DNA of 64,000 bases from JAFDZO01 sp044226845 (GTDB lineage: Bacteria; Bacteroidota; Ignavibacteria; Tepidaquicellales; Tepidaquicellaceae). Numbering within the stretch: position 1 is the stretch's first letter; each line of letters begins with the position of its first letter. Shown piece by piece: positions 1-9,061 of this stretch. The notes under the pieces are model-generated. The model did not search any database and had not been told where the DNA came from. It worked only from the letters and a program-made list of their open reading frames with translations. Location: positions 432,558-496,557 of the forward strand of contig JBGAGG010000001.1 in NCBI GenBank assembly GCA_044226845.1. Direction: 5' to 3'. Made by a program: the position numbers and the translations under genes.

Positions 1-386
1 ATAAATTTTTGTCTAAAAGTTTACAGTCTGCAGTAGAAAAATTCGGAAATATAGAATTAGTTGTTTCGTGGATTCACTCCACCGCTTCTCTTGATCCCAA
101 TATAATTGCAGAAAAACTAAACTCATACCATACCCCATTACGTTTCTTCGATATTCTTGGCAGCGCTTATGCAAACCCTTCAAAAAATTCTATTGAAAGA
201 GAAATAGCGCTAAAAGAGAATGAAAACCTTTTATACAGAAAAGTTATCTTGGGGTTTAAGATAGAAGATAATTCTTCGCGCTGGCTTACAAATGATGAGA
301 TAAGTTCAGGGGTGATTGAGGCAATCAAGAATGATGAAGAAGAGAAAATTGTCGGCATTGTTTCACCATGGGACAAAAGACCGTAA
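1..386 (+). CDS. Short-chain dehydrogenase-like protein, C-terminal part (5' truncated by window)
   Basis: The reading frame is open to the left edge (codons from base 3), so the gene begins outside the window; the TTG at base 9 is unlikely to be the true start. What remains resembles the C-terminal part of the roughly 180-aa Rossmann-fold 'short-chain dehydrogenase' family known from Bacillus, as I recall it. The matching pieces are an 'LVVSWIHSTA' strand/turn, 'YRKVILGF', 'SRWLTNDEISSGVIEAI' and the terminal 'SPWDKRP'. The N-terminal nucleotide-binding glycine motif would lie upstream and cannot be checked. Substrate is unknown. It converges with nuoJ, with a terminator-like hairpin between them. 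Confidence 0.7.
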   Translation, partial: KFLSKSLQSAVEKFGNIELVVSWIHSTASLDPNIIAEKLNSYHTPLRFFDILGSAYANPSKNSIEREIALKENENLLYRKVILGFKIEDNSSRWLTNDEISSGVIEAIKNDEEEKIVGIVSPWDKRP

Positions 387-391
387 ACAAA

Positions 392-422
392 AAACCCCGC
401 AAGAAAATATCTTATGGGGTTT
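392..422. terminator. Hairpin between convergent genes
   Basis: AAACCCC (392-398) pairs with GGGGTTT (416-422), with an internal AGA/TCT pairing. It lies between the stops of the convergent dehydrogenase-like gene and nuoJ and probably terminates both. The T-tracts are weak, so confidence is moderate. Confidence 0.5.
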
Positions 423-455
423 GTTCTAAAAATAAAATTATGTGGTGTAAAATAA

Positions 456-974
456 TTATTCGAATTTCTTTTTTGCCAAAACAACTGCACCTATAATACC
501 GGCAATAAGCAGGAATGAGGCAAGCTCGAAAGGAAGTGAATAAGTTGTTGTTAACTCTTTTCCTAGAGATTCTGCAGTCCCAATAGCAAGTGCGTTATCA
601 CTTATTTTATCAAATTTTCCATAGAACCCTGCAAATACTGTAAACCCAAGTAAGCACATTAATAGTAAGGATAGAAGCAAAGCAGTCAGCTTTTTAAGCC
701 CGAGCACTTCCGTCATCTTTCTTTCATCTCCCAAGTTCAAAAGCATTATAACAAAGAGGAATAAAACCATAATTGCGCCCATATATACAAGCACCTGTAT
801 AATGGCAATAAACTGAGCCCTCAACAGGAGATAAATACCTGAAGTAGTAAAGAAATTTAAGATTAAAAACAGCGCACTGTTAATCGGACTTCTGCGGGTA
901 ATCATCATAACTGCCGAAAAAACAGCTAATATTGCGAGTCCCCAGAATAGAAAAGTTTCTAATGTAAATGGCAT
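456..974 (-). CDS. nuoJ: NADH-quinone oxidoreductase subunit J (NuoJ)
   Basis: A 172-aa polytopic inner-membrane protein of normal NuoJ length, with five predicted hydrophobic segments. The hallmark third segment, 'IIQVLVYMGAIMVLFLFVIM', carries the conserved glycine-containing break. NuoJ is part of the membrane arm of complex I, next to NuoK and NuoA. Here it stands alone: nuoI is not upstream and nuoK is not downstream, whereas these genes usually lie together. The remaining nuo genes must be elsewhere, or this is a second, dispersed copy. Start ATG at 972-974. Confidence 0.9.
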   Translation of the reverse strand: MPFTLETFLFWGLAILAVFSAVMMITRRSPINSALFLILNFFTTSGIYLLLRAQFIAIIQVLVYMGAIMVLFLFVIMLLNLGDERKMTEVLGLKKLTALLLSLLLMCLLGFTVFAGFYGKFDKISDNALAIGTAESLGKELTTTYSLPFELASFLLIAGIIGAVVLAKKKFE

Positions 975-1275
975 AAAGAATAGTAAAGAATAAATATACT
1001 CTTTCTAAAATAAAATTGTAATTACAAATTTTGGGTGAATTTTTACTTTAAATTTAATCACAGATGGTACAGATTTTTACGCAGAGATTAGATTTAATAG
1101 GAATATGATTATTAGTTTCTGAGAGAATTTGTTTTTCTGTGTCCTCTGTGCTCAATTCTCTGTGTCTTCTGTGGTTAAACTGATCAAAGGAATTTTACCG
1201 CCTGAAAAACCGTTGTAATTACTGCAATTCATTATTCGTTGAATATGCCAATCATTAAAAGTATTTTTATTTCGT
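975..1275. repeat. Intergenic region with CACAGA-rich imperfect inverted repeat
   Basis: No gene was found in these 301 bases, which separate divergent nuoJ and the TPR gene. The left part (about 1058-1095) contains TTTAATCACAGA, ACAGAT and GCAGAG blocks. The right part (about 1133-1180) contains CTGTGTCCTCTGTG, TCTCTGTGTC and TCTGTGGTTAAA. The reverse complement of the right part aligns with the left part over about 40 bases, giving an imperfect inverted repeat. CACAGAG-type tracts of this kind are common dispersed intergenic repeats in environmental bacteria; function unknown. Confidence 0.55.
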
Positions 1276-2949
1276 ATGCTTAAAAAACTCGCCCTTATTT
1301 TCTTAATTCTTCTTGCAGTTGCAGATGTTTATGCTGTGAATGTATCCGGAGATACGACTTCTAATAGAAGAAAAGCTGAAGCTTTATTTATTGAAGGTAA
1401 AACCCTCGAGCTGAAAAATAATTACCTTGGCGCAATTGAAAATTACAAGACGGCACTTCAGTTTGATAAAGCTCCAGGTATATACTATGCACTTGGAGAC
1501 CTGTATTATTTTTTAGGCAAATATGAAGATGCTTTGCAATACACTAAAAAAGCATTGGAAGTTTCTCCCCGCGATACTGAATATCTCGAACGTCTTTCAT
1601 CGGTTTATATTGCGTTAAACGATTTTCCAAAAGCTGCTGAGACTATTGAAAAAATCATTTCTATAGATTCAAGTTATACCTATGGACTTTATACACTTGC
1701 CCGTCTTTACCAGGAGATGAAAATGCCTTCAAAAGCGATTACTGTTTTTGAAAGTATTACAGATAAGATAGGTTACGACTACGAAGTTTTGAGAAAGATG
1801 TATGATATTTATGCCGGCTTTAAGGAAATGGATAAGGCAACGGAAACACTCGAGGCAATATTAAAATTAAATCCGTATAACTCAGAAATAAAATCATTGC
1901 TTGCTGCTCATTATAGAGAGATAGGTAGACTTGATGAAGCAGAAAGATTATACGAAGAAGTATTTGCAATAAGCCCTAAAGATAAAAACGTTCAGGCAGA
2001 GCTTGTTAAGATTTATTTCCAGAGAAACGATAATGATAAAGGATTTAAAAAATTCAGCCAGTTACTGGGAAAAGATTCGTTGGATTTTTATGAGAAAGTT
2101 CAGGTCGGTGAAGTTTATTACAGGCTGATAAGTCAGGATAAAGGCGCGCTGGATATTGCAACAAATATTTTTACAAGCTTGAACAGCGAATATCCCGGCG
2201 AGTGGATACCATATTATTATCTCGGCGCAATTGATCTGATAAATAAAAACGAAGGCTTATACCAGGAAAAATTTGATAAGGCAATGCAGTATGGGGATAC
2301 GGCAAGACAGGTATATCTTCTGGTCGGTGTTTCATATTTTCAGAGGAATAAACTTACCGAAGCTAAGACAGCTCTGGAAAAAGGATTGGTTCACTTTCCC
2401 GATGATTTCGATTTTTTAAATTTGCTTGGCAATATAGAGCAGACTCTTGGTAATACTTCAGGAGCTTTGGTGTATTATGAAAAAGCAAGAGATCAGAATC
2501 CTGAAGATGTAAATAACTTAGTTGCGCTTGCAGGACTTTATGAAACAATGAAACGATATAAAGAATCTAATGCTGCTTACGAAAAAGTTCTAAGCATAGA
2601 GCCGGATAACGCTTTGGCTCTGAACAACTATGCTTATTATTTATCAGTAAGAGGAGAGCGGTTAAATGATGCACAGAAGATGTCGAAAAAATCACTCGAT
2701 AATAATCCTGAGAATGCTTCATATCTTGATACATACGGATGGATTTTATTTAAGCTGGGTAAATATGAAGATGCAAGGGACTATATAATAAAGTCATTGA
2801 AAGTAAACGGAAACTCTGCAGTTGTGAATGACCACTTGGGGGATATTTATGATGCTATGGGAGACAGAACAAATGCAATGAAGTACTGGAAGAAAGCTTA
2901 CGAGCTTGCTCCGGATAATTTAGAATTCAAAAATAAAATTTCAAAATAA
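1276..2949 (+). CDS. Exported tetratricopeptide-repeat (TPR) protein
   Basis: A 557-aa protein. Residues 1-20 form a Sec signal peptide (Lys-Lys, then a leucine/isoleucine-rich core, ending near 'VYA'). From about residue 35 to the end it consists of roughly a dozen 34-residue TPR units; clear ones include 'GIYYALGDLYYFLGKYEDAL' and 'ALALNNYAYYLSVRGERLNDA'. No catalytic domain is visible. TPR solenoids are protein-protein scaffolds, and an exported one probably works in envelope or secretion assembly. trxB follows 8 bases after the stop, suggesting one transcript. The ATG at 1276 directly precedes the signal peptide. Confidence 0.85.
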   Translation: MLKKLALIFLILLAVADVYAVNVSGDTTSNRRKAEALFIEGKTLELKNNYLGAIENYKTALQFDKAPGIYYALGDLYYFLGKYEDALQYTKKALEVSPRDTEYLERLSSVYIALNDFPKAAETIEKIISIDSSYTYGLYTLARLYQEMKMPSKAITVFESITDKIGYDYEVLRKMYDIYAGFKEMDKATETLEAILKLNPYNSEIKSLLAAHYREIGRLDEAERLYEEVFAISPKDKNVQAELVKIYFQRNDNDKGFKKFSQLLGKDSLDFYEKVQVGEVYYRLISQDKGALDIATNIFTSLNSEYPGEWIPYYYLGAIDLINKNEGLYQEKFDKAMQYGDTARQVYLLVGVSYFQRNKLTEAKTALEKGLVHFPDDFDFLNLLGNIEQTLGNTSGALVYYEKARDQNPEDVNNLVALAGLYETMKRYKESNAAYEKVLSIEPDNALALNNYAYYLSVRGERLNDAQKMSKKSLDNNPENASYLDTYGWILFKLGKYEDARDYIIKSLKVNGNSAVVNDHLGDIYDAMGDRTNAMKYWKKAYELAPDNLEFKNKISK

Positions 2950-2957
2950 TTTAACCA

Positions 2958-3905
2958 ATGTCTAACCACCACAAAGTAATAATAATAGGTTCAGGACCTG
3001 CAGGATTTACTGCAGCATTATACACAGGGCGAGCAAATTTAAATCCTGTAATGTTTGAAGGACATCAGCCGGGCGGGCAGCTGATGATAACAACTGAAGT
3101 TGAAAACTATCCGGGCTTTGAGCACGGAATACAGGGACCCGAATTGATGGACGTAATGAGAAAACAGGTGCACAGATTCGGCGCTAAATCAATTTACAAA
3201 TTTATTACTAAAGTAGGTTTTTCTCAAAGACCTTTTAAGATGTGGACAGATGATAACGAAGAATACACTTCAGATACGGTAATTGTTGCAACAGGCGCAA
3301 CAGCAAAGCTGTTGGGACTGCCGACTGAGCAAAAATTCATGGGATACGGAGTTTCTGCGTGCGCAACATGTGACGGATTCTTTTTTAAAAACCAAAGAGT
3401 AATTGTTGTTGGCGCAGGTGATACTGCAATGGAAGAAGCAAATTATTTAACAAGACATGCATCAGAAGTTACCATTGTACACAGAAGCCAGAACTTCCGG
3501 GCATCTAAAATTATGCTTGATAGAGCAAAAGAAAATCCGAAGATAAAATTTATTACGGATACAGTTATAGATGAAGTTGTGGGTACTGAAGAAGATTTTA
3601 AGAAAACAGTAACAGGCGTAAAATTAAAAAATGTAGTTACGGGAGAGATAACTGATTATCCCGTAGAAGGTGTTTTTATTGCAATCGGGCACAAACCGAA
3701 CACAGATATATTTAATGGAATTTTAGATATGGATGAAGTAGGATATCTTATTACAAAGAAGACAAGCTCGGAGACAAATATTCCGGGAGTTTTTGCATGC
3801 GGCGATGCTCAGGATAGCATTTATCGCCAGGCAGTTACTGCGGCAGGTACGGGCTGTATGGCTGCGATTGATGCAGAAAGATATTTAGAAGCGAATCATA
3901 AGTAA
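2958..3905 (+). CDS. trxB: Thioredoxin-disulfide reductase
   Basis: A 315-aa FAD/NADPH flavoprotein of normal TrxB length. It has the FAD-binding GSGPAG (11-16), the redox-active CATC (Cys135/Cys138), the NADPH-binding GAGDTA (152-157), and the C-terminal 'GVFACGDAQDSIYRQAVTAAG' FAD motif that is typical of TrxB. It reduces thioredoxin with NADPH in the cytoplasm. It is probably cotranscribed with the TPR gene 8 bases upstream. No anomaly seen. Confidence 0.95.
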   Translation: MSNHHKVIIIGSGPAGFTAALYTGRANLNPVMFEGHQPGGQLMITTEVENYPGFEHGIQGPELMDVMRKQVHRFGAKSIYKFITKVGFSQRPFKMWTDDNEEYTSDTVIVATGATAKLLGLPTEQKFMGYGVSACATCDGFFFKNQRVIVVGAGDTAMEEANYLTRHASEVTIVHRSQNFRASKIMLDRAKENPKIKFITDTVIDEVVGTEEDFKKTVTGVKLKNVVTGEITDYPVEGVFIAIGHKPNTDIFNGILDMDEVGYLITKKTSSETNIPGVFACGDAQDSIYRQAVTAAGTGCMAAIDAERYLEANHK

Positions 3906-3948
3906 TACTAATAATAAATTATTCTTTTTAATTTTATAACAAAAGATT

Positions 3949-5136
3949 ATGCCTTTCTATCATAAGCTGGGAAAATTCCCGCAAAAAAGACATACACAGT
4001 TCCGCCAGCCTGACGGCTCTTTATATAAAGAAGAATTGTTTTCTACAATAGGGTTTGACAGCATTTACTCGAATGCATATCACATAAATTCTCCTGCTAA
4101 AATAAACGGTGTGGAAGATAAAGTAGAAGTGTTTCATATCGAAGAATGGGAAAACGCTCCGCTGAAACCTTATCACTTTAAAACGAAACCTCTTACACCT
4201 GAAAGTGACATTATCTACGGCAGAAAACCCGTAATGTATAACAACGATGTTATAATGAGTATGTGCCTGCCTGCTTCGCAGCCAGATGCATTTTTTAAAA
4301 ACGCATTGTACGATGAAATTTATTTTGTGCACGAAGGCGAAGGAACACTTGAAACTCAGTTAGGATTTATGAAATTCAGAAGAGGTGATTATATCGTTAT
4401 CCCCAGAGGAATAATTTATAAATTTAATTATACAACACCGGCGAGATTATTAATATTTGAATCAAACGGACCTGTTGAAACTCCACGACGATACAGAAAT
4501 CATTTCGGTCAGCTGCTTGAGCACTCGCCTTTCTGTGAGCGAGATATAAGAGTCCCTGAAGAAATGGTTACAATTGATGAGAAGGGTGACTTTGTAATTA
4601 AGATAAAAAAAGGAAATCAGATGACGGCGATTCATTATGACTTCCATCCATTTGATGTTGTAGGCTATGACGGATATTACTTCCCGTGGATTTTCAACAT
4701 TGAAGATTTTATGCCTATCACAGGTAAAATTCATATGCCGCCGCCGATTCATCAGACTTTCCATGCGCCGGGATTTGTGATCTGTTCGTTCTGCCCGAGA
4801 CTTCTTGATTATCATCCACTTGCAGTGCCGATACCTTACAATCATAGCAATATAGATTCAGATGAAATGCTTTATTATGTTGACGGAAATTTCTCAAGCA
4901 GAAAAGGTGTTGAATATGCTTCGATAAGTCTACACCCGAATGGCATTCCGCACGGACCTCATCCGGGAACAGTTGACGCAGCTCTGGGTAAAACTGAAAC
5001 TTTGGAAACTGCAGTTATGATGGATACATTCAGACCGCTGAAGCTTACTAACTTTGCAAAAGACTGGAGCGCAGAAGAGTACTACCTAAGCTGGAGAGAA
5101 GCAGAGCCTAGCGAATTAATAAATGAAGGACAGTAA
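3949..5136 (+). CDS. hmgA: Homogentisate 1,2-dioxygenase
   Basis: A 395-aa cupin-fold non-heme iron dioxygenase that opens the ring of homogentisate to maleylacetoacetate, using O2, in tyrosine/phenylalanine degradation. The N-terminal 'MPFYHKLGKFPQKRHTQFR' and the C-terminal 'SISLHPNGIPHGPHPG' match bacterial homogentisate dioxygenases. Spacing suggests the iron ligands are His299 (PYNHS), Glu306 (SDEM) and His335 (IPHGP); this is my alignment from memory. No other pathway gene (hppD, maiA, fahA) is adjacent. The gene implies aerobic or facultative aromatic amino acid use. A strong terminator follows. Confidence 0.9.
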   Translation: MPFYHKLGKFPQKRHTQFRQPDGSLYKEELFSTIGFDSIYSNAYHINSPAKINGVEDKVEVFHIEEWENAPLKPYHFKTKPLTPESDIIYGRKPVMYNNDVIMSMCLPASQPDAFFKNALYDEIYFVHEGEGTLETQLGFMKFRRGDYIVIPRGIIYKFNYTTPARLLIFESNGPVETPRRYRNHFGQLLEHSPFCERDIRVPEEMVTIDEKGDFVIKIKKGNQMTAIHYDFHPFDVVGYDGYYFPWIFNIEDFMPITGKIHMPPPIHQTFHAPGFVICSFCPRLLDYHPLAVPIPYNHSNIDSDEMLYYVDGNFSSRKGVEYASISLHPNGIPHGPHPGTVDAALGKTETLETAVMMDTFRPLKLTNFAKDWSAEEYYLSWREAEPSELINEGQ

Positions 5137-5163
5137 AAACTTATCTATATAGTATAAAATACG

Positions 5164-5189
5164 AAAGGCGGGTTTACTCCGCCTTTTTT
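5164..5189 (+). terminator. Rho-independent terminator after hmgA
   Basis: AAGGCGG (5165-5171) pairs with CCGCCTT (5179-5185) around a 7-base loop and is followed by six Ts. This is a classic intrinsic terminator 28 bases after the hmgA stop. Confidence 0.9.
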
Positions 5190-5298
5190 GTTATCTTTAG
5201 TAAAATTAAGATAAACTATAATTTAAATTTCCGCTTTTCATTTTTTTAGAACATTCTATATCTTTTAACAAAACAGTTAAATAATATTCCAATATAAA

Positions 5299-5940
5299 AT
5301 GCGATTATATCTTTCCTCATTTCGTATGGGCAATGACCCCGAAAAATTTTCAGAATTAGTAACAGGAAATAAACGCGCAGCAGTAATATTAAATGCTCAC
5401 GATTACTTCCCTGAAAAAGAAAGACATCATGCTTTAAAAGAGGAATTTAGAGATTTGAATAAAATTGGATTATCATCAGAAGAAATTGATCTAAGAAAAT
5501 ACTACGGCGATAAAGAAGGTTTGGAACAACAGTTGATGAATTACGATTCTGTATGGATACCGGGCGGGGATTCATTTCTATTGAGAAGAGCAATGTATGA
5601 TAGCGGGTTTGATTTAATAATAAAAAAAATGCTGGACGAAGATAAAATTGTTTATGCAGGATACAGTGCAGGAGTTGTAGTACTTGCACCTACATTGCGC
5701 GGACTTGAAATCGCAGATGACGATACAAAAGTTTTTTCTACTTATAAACAAGAGTGTATCTATGACGGACTAAATATTCTGCAGTATAATATCGTACCTC
5801 ACTTTAAATCCCAACATGGTAAATCTGAATCGATGGATAAAGTTGTAGAATATTTTAAAAGTGAAAATATGAATTACAGAACTTTAATGGATGGTCAGGC
5901 AATTGTGATTAACGGCAGCGATGAATTATTTATAAAATAA
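5299..5940 (+). CDS. Peptidase E-like (S51 family) serine dipeptidase
   Basis: A 213-aa protein of the class I glutamine-amidotransferase-like fold, peptidase family S51 (PepE, which cleaves Asp-X dipeptides). 'VWIPGGDSFLLRRAM' (85-99) is the substrate-binding loop. 'YAGYSAGVV' carries the nucleophilic Ser123, and 'VPHFK' carries a likely catalytic His168. Cytoplasmic, no signal peptide. It stands alone between terminators. The exact substrate is unclear because S51 also contains cyanophycinases, which are longer. Start ATG at 5299, after an AT-rich leader. Confidence 0.8.
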   Translation: MRLYLSSFRMGNDPEKFSELVTGNKRAAVILNAHDYFPEKERHHALKEEFRDLNKIGLSSEEIDLRKYYGDKEGLEQQLMNYDSVWIPGGDSFLLRRAMYDSGFDLIIKKMLDEDKIVYAGYSAGVVVLAPTLRGLEIADDDTKVFSTYKQECIYDGLNILQYNIVPHFKSQHGKSESMDKVVEYFKSENMNYRTLMDGQAIVINGSDELFIK

Positions 5941-5945
5941 AAATG

Positions 5946-5974
5946 CTGCCCTCCAAATAAAATTCAAAGGGCAG
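5946..5974. terminator. Bidirectional terminator between convergent genes
   Basis: CTGCCCT (5946-5952) pairs with AGGGCAG (5968-5974). T-rich sequence lies on the plus side and A-rich on the minus side. It sits between the stops of the peptidase E-like gene (+) and the beta-propeller gene (-). Confidence 0.75.
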
Positions 5975-5982
5975 GGTATAAG

Positions 5983-7614
5983 TTATTTTTGTAAAATCAT
6001 TTTTTTTGTTTCAGAATAATTTTTTGAAACAAGTTTGTAGAAATATACTCCGCTTTGTTGATTGGCAGCATCCCAGTTTAAAATGTATGAACCTGCATCT
6101 AAATTTTGATTCAGTAAGTCTGATACTTCCTTGCCAAGAATATCAAAAACCTTTAAAGACACGAAACCATTTTCCGGAATTTGAAATTTTATATGAGTTG
6201 ACGGATTGAAAGGATTAGGATAATTTTGCTCCAGATAGAAATTTGCAGGAACCTGAATATTTAAGTTAGTTAAACTTGTTACCGAGCTGTATTTTATTGT
6301 GGTATAATCATCATAAAAATTTGAACCTCTGCTTATACCGGATACATAAACTGCATCTCCATTTCTATTTACTGCAATTGCAACTCCAAGGTCATTGCTG
6401 TTTCCTGTGCCGTTGTAAGAAATTGTCCATTGTTGGGTACCTGAATTGTTGTATTTAATTGTATAGTAATTGTAATTTACAGAAGGTCCGCCAGGGGCTG
6501 ACTCACCTGTTACATAAATATTTCCATAAGCATCTAAATCTATCGAATGCGAATAATCATATAATACGCCTTCATATCTTTTTAACCATTGTTGAGTGCC
6601 GTCTGAGTTATATTTAATAGTTGCAAAATCTTCTGTGCCTCCACTTCCTTTGCTTGTACCTGTAACATAAACATTTTCCAAAGTATCAATTTTCACTGCG
6701 TTACAATAGTCAGTACTATTTCCGGGACCATTATATCTCTGAACCCATTGTTCCACTCCGGATGAATTATACTTTATTGTTGCATAGTCCTCAAGTGATC
6801 CACTACCTATACTTCTGCCTGTTATGTAAACATTGCCCGTATTGGATACAGTGATACCGGTAGGAATATCTGCAGCATTTCCTGTTCCGTTATACCTTAT
6901 TGCCCAAAGTTCAACTCCTGACTGACTATATTTTATAGTTGCGTAATCATCACCTGAAGTTGTGCCGATGCTATTGCCGGTTACATAAACATTTCTTTGC
7001 TTATCTACAAAGATGCCCTTTGCTTCATCAGTTGAGTTTCCTGTACCATTATACTTCTTTATCCATTGCTGAGCCCCCTCAGAGTTATATTTAATAACCG
7101 TAAAATTTGTACCTGAAATTGAATCAAGACAACCTCCTGCAACATAAACGTAGGCTGAATCATCAACAGCGCAAGAGTAAGCTATATCATTACCATTTGA
7201 GGTTCCGTTAAATCGTTGTGTCCAAAGTTCAATTCCTGAAGGACTATATTTTATAGTAAGAAAATCCAATCCTGAACTACTTCCTGTACTGCTTCCTGTA
7301 ACATAAACATTTCCGGATTTATCAACTGCAATAGAACGTCCTGCATCTTCTCCATTTGCTGCGCCATTGTATCTTTGAAGCCACTGTTGAACACCTGCTG
7401 AGTTATATTTTATAGTTGCATAATCATAGTTAGCTGCCGAAAGTGAACTTAATCCGGTAACATAAACATTGCCGGAATCATCAATAACCATATCCGAAAT
7501 CTGGTCTGTTTGGTTACCGGGACCATTATAACGTTGAACCCATTGCTGGCTAACCTGAGAGTTACAAATAACGGTTGAGACAAAAAAGAAAAAAATTAAT
7601 GAAAAGGTTTTCAT
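5983..7614 (-). CDS. Secreted SBBP-type beta-propeller protein with T9SS sorting domain
   Basis: A 543-aa protein. Signal peptide at 1-20 (a phenylalanine-rich core ending 'VICNSQ'). About eight repeats of roughly 55 residues follow, each with 'NVYVTG', 'YATIKYNSSG', 'QQW' and 'RYNGTGN' blocks, as in SBBP (seven-bladed beta-propeller) proteins. The C-terminal 85 residues are a T9SS type A sorting domain, with 'YLEQNYPNPFNPST', 'LKVFDILGKEV', 'GVYFYKL' and a terminal Lys-rich 'KKMILQK'. It should pass Sec, then the type IX machinery, to the cell surface or outside. Function unknown. Confidence 0.9.
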   Translation of the reverse strand: MKTFSLIFFFFVSTVICNSQVSQQWVQRYNGPGNQTDQISDMVIDDSGNVYVTGLSSLSAANYDYATIKYNSAGVQQWLQRYNGAANGEDAGRSIAVDKSGNVYVTGSSTGSSSGLDFLTIKYSPSGIELWTQRFNGTSNGNDIAYSCAVDDSAYVYVAGGCLDSISGTNFTVIKYNSEGAQQWIKKYNGTGNSTDEAKGIFVDKQRNVYVTGNSIGTTSGDDYATIKYSQSGVELWAIRYNGTGNAADIPTGITVSNTGNVYITGRSIGSGSLEDYATIKYNSSGVEQWVQRYNGPGNSTDYCNAVKIDTLENVYVTGTSKGSGGTEDFATIKYNSDGTQQWLKRYEGVLYDYSHSIDLDAYGNIYVTGESAPGGPSVNYNYYTIKYNNSGTQQWTISYNGTGNSNDLGVAIAVNRNGDAVYVSGISRGSNFYDDYTTIKYSSVTSLTNLNIQVPANFYLEQNYPNPFNPSTHIKFQIPENGFVSLKVFDILGKEVSDLLNQNLDAGSYILNWDAANQQSGVYFYKLVSKNYSETKKMILQK

Positions 7615-7781
7615 CTTCTTAGGGGTTTGAGGTTTGTATAAAAATTAAAGTTTTAGAGTTATCTATAAAGGTTTATCAGTATAACGCTAAGACGTTACAC
7701 AATGACAACTTAGTTGTATACAACGAACCTTTGAAAATAATTGCGCGGAGGTATTAAAGGTGATTGTAAAGCTTTATTTTA

Positions 7782-9050
7782 TTACAGTGATTTTAATTTC
7801 TTTTGTAATAACTTTTTTTCTGTTTGTGAGTTTGTTAGTTGAAAAGCCATTTCAAAATTAGCTTTGGCTTCATCTAAATTATTTTCCAGCTTATGCATTT
7901 CACCAAGGACTGCTGAAAACAAATAATTTGATTTGATATACTTGCGAATATATGGAATAGAATTTATTTCTTCAATAGCTTTCTTAGCTCCCGATAATTT
8001 ACCAATAACAATTGCCCGGTTTAATAATACTACCGGCGAGGAATTGATCTTAATTAAAATATCATATAGCTGAAGTATTCTTGTCCAGTTCGTTTCATTA
8101 AAATTTTTTGCAATTGAATGCTCAGCCACTATAGCTGCCTCAACATGATAATCACTTATTTCATTTCCTTCAGAAGATTTATTCAGATAGTACAACCCTA
8201 AATTTATTAACTCTGTGTTCCATTTACTTCTATCCTGTTCTTCAAGCAGAATTATTTCACCATCAGTATTTAAACGTGATTCAAACCTTGATGCAAGTAA
8301 TGCCATTAATGCAAAAAGAGCAAAGCACTTCGGCTGATTTATATATTCATTTTCCGTAAGCATTAATCCTAATCGAATGGCCTCTTCACATAAATCCTTT
8401 CGTATCAGTTCACTTTTGTTGCCGGAGTTATATCCTTCATTAAACAAAAGATACACAGAGTGCAATACGATATCTAATCTTTTCTTTAGTTCATTTCCTG
8501 CCGGGATATCAAACTTTAAGTTCTTATCTGAAATAAATTTCTTTGCTCTTTGGATTCTCTTTTTGATTGTTTCATGATTTGAAAGTAATGCTGCGGCTAT
8601 TTCATCTATACTGAAACCTGAACAGAATTTTAAAGTGAAAGCAATCTGGTCTGCATATGCTAATGAAGGATGGCAGCAGGCAAATATCATTCTTAGCTGG
8701 CTATCCTTTATTTCGTTATGCATAAAAAGATTTTCAATGATTGGTATCGAAGAGTATTCATATTGTAAGTTGTAAGAGGATTCATCTTCGTAATTTTTTT
8801 TATAGCGGTCACGCCGGAGAATGTCGATAGCTTTATTTTTTGCCGTCATCATTAACCATGCTGCAGGATTCTCAGGAGTTTTAAAAGTCCATTCTTTTAA
8901 TGCCTGAGTAAAAGCATCCTGAACAATATCTTCTGCAAGTTCAATATTAGGTAGGCCGAAAATTCGAGTTAAAACAGCAACCATCTTTCCCGCCTCATGG
9001 CGAAAAAGATGGTCTGCAAGTTTATTTACATTTACGTGAGATATATTCAA
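7782..9050 (-). CDS. ECF sigma factor of the ECF42 type (sigma-70 domains plus C-terminal TPR-like domain)
   Basis: A 422-aa protein, much longer than ordinary ECF sigma factors. Residues about 10-75 are region 2 ('EDIVQDAFTQAL', 'PAAWLMMTAKNKAIDILRR'). About 110-175 are region 4 ('LKFCSGFSIDEIAAALLSNHETIKKRIQRAKK'). The remaining 240 residues are a helical TPR-like extension, the known signature of ECF42. Family members are linked to DGPF/YCII proteins rather than anti-sigma factors, and the gene for one lies 11 bases upstream here. The C-terminal extension, not an anti-sigma factor, is thought to control activity. The triggering signal is unknown. Confidence 0.9.
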   Translation of the reverse strand: MNISHVNVNKLADHLFRHEAGKMVAVLTRIFGLPNIELAEDIVQDAFTQALKEWTFKTPENPAAWLMMTAKNKAIDILRRDRYKKNYEDESSYNLQYEYSSIPIIENLFMHNEIKDSQLRMIFACCHPSLAYADQIAFTLKFCSGFSIDEIAAALLSNHETIKKRIQRAKKFISDKNLKFDIPAGNELKKRLDIVLHSVYLLFNEGYNSGNKSELIRKDLCEEAIRLGLMLTENEYINQPKCFALFALMALLASRFESRLNTDGEIILLEEQDRSKWNTELINLGLYYLNKSSEGNEISDYHVEAAIVAEHSIAKNFNETNWTRILQLYDILIKINSSPVVLLNRAIVIGKLSGAKKAIEEINSIPYIRKYIKSNYLFSAVLGEMHKLENNLDEAKANFEMAFQLTNSQTEKKLLQKKLKSL

Positions 9051-9061
9051 TTACATTAAAT

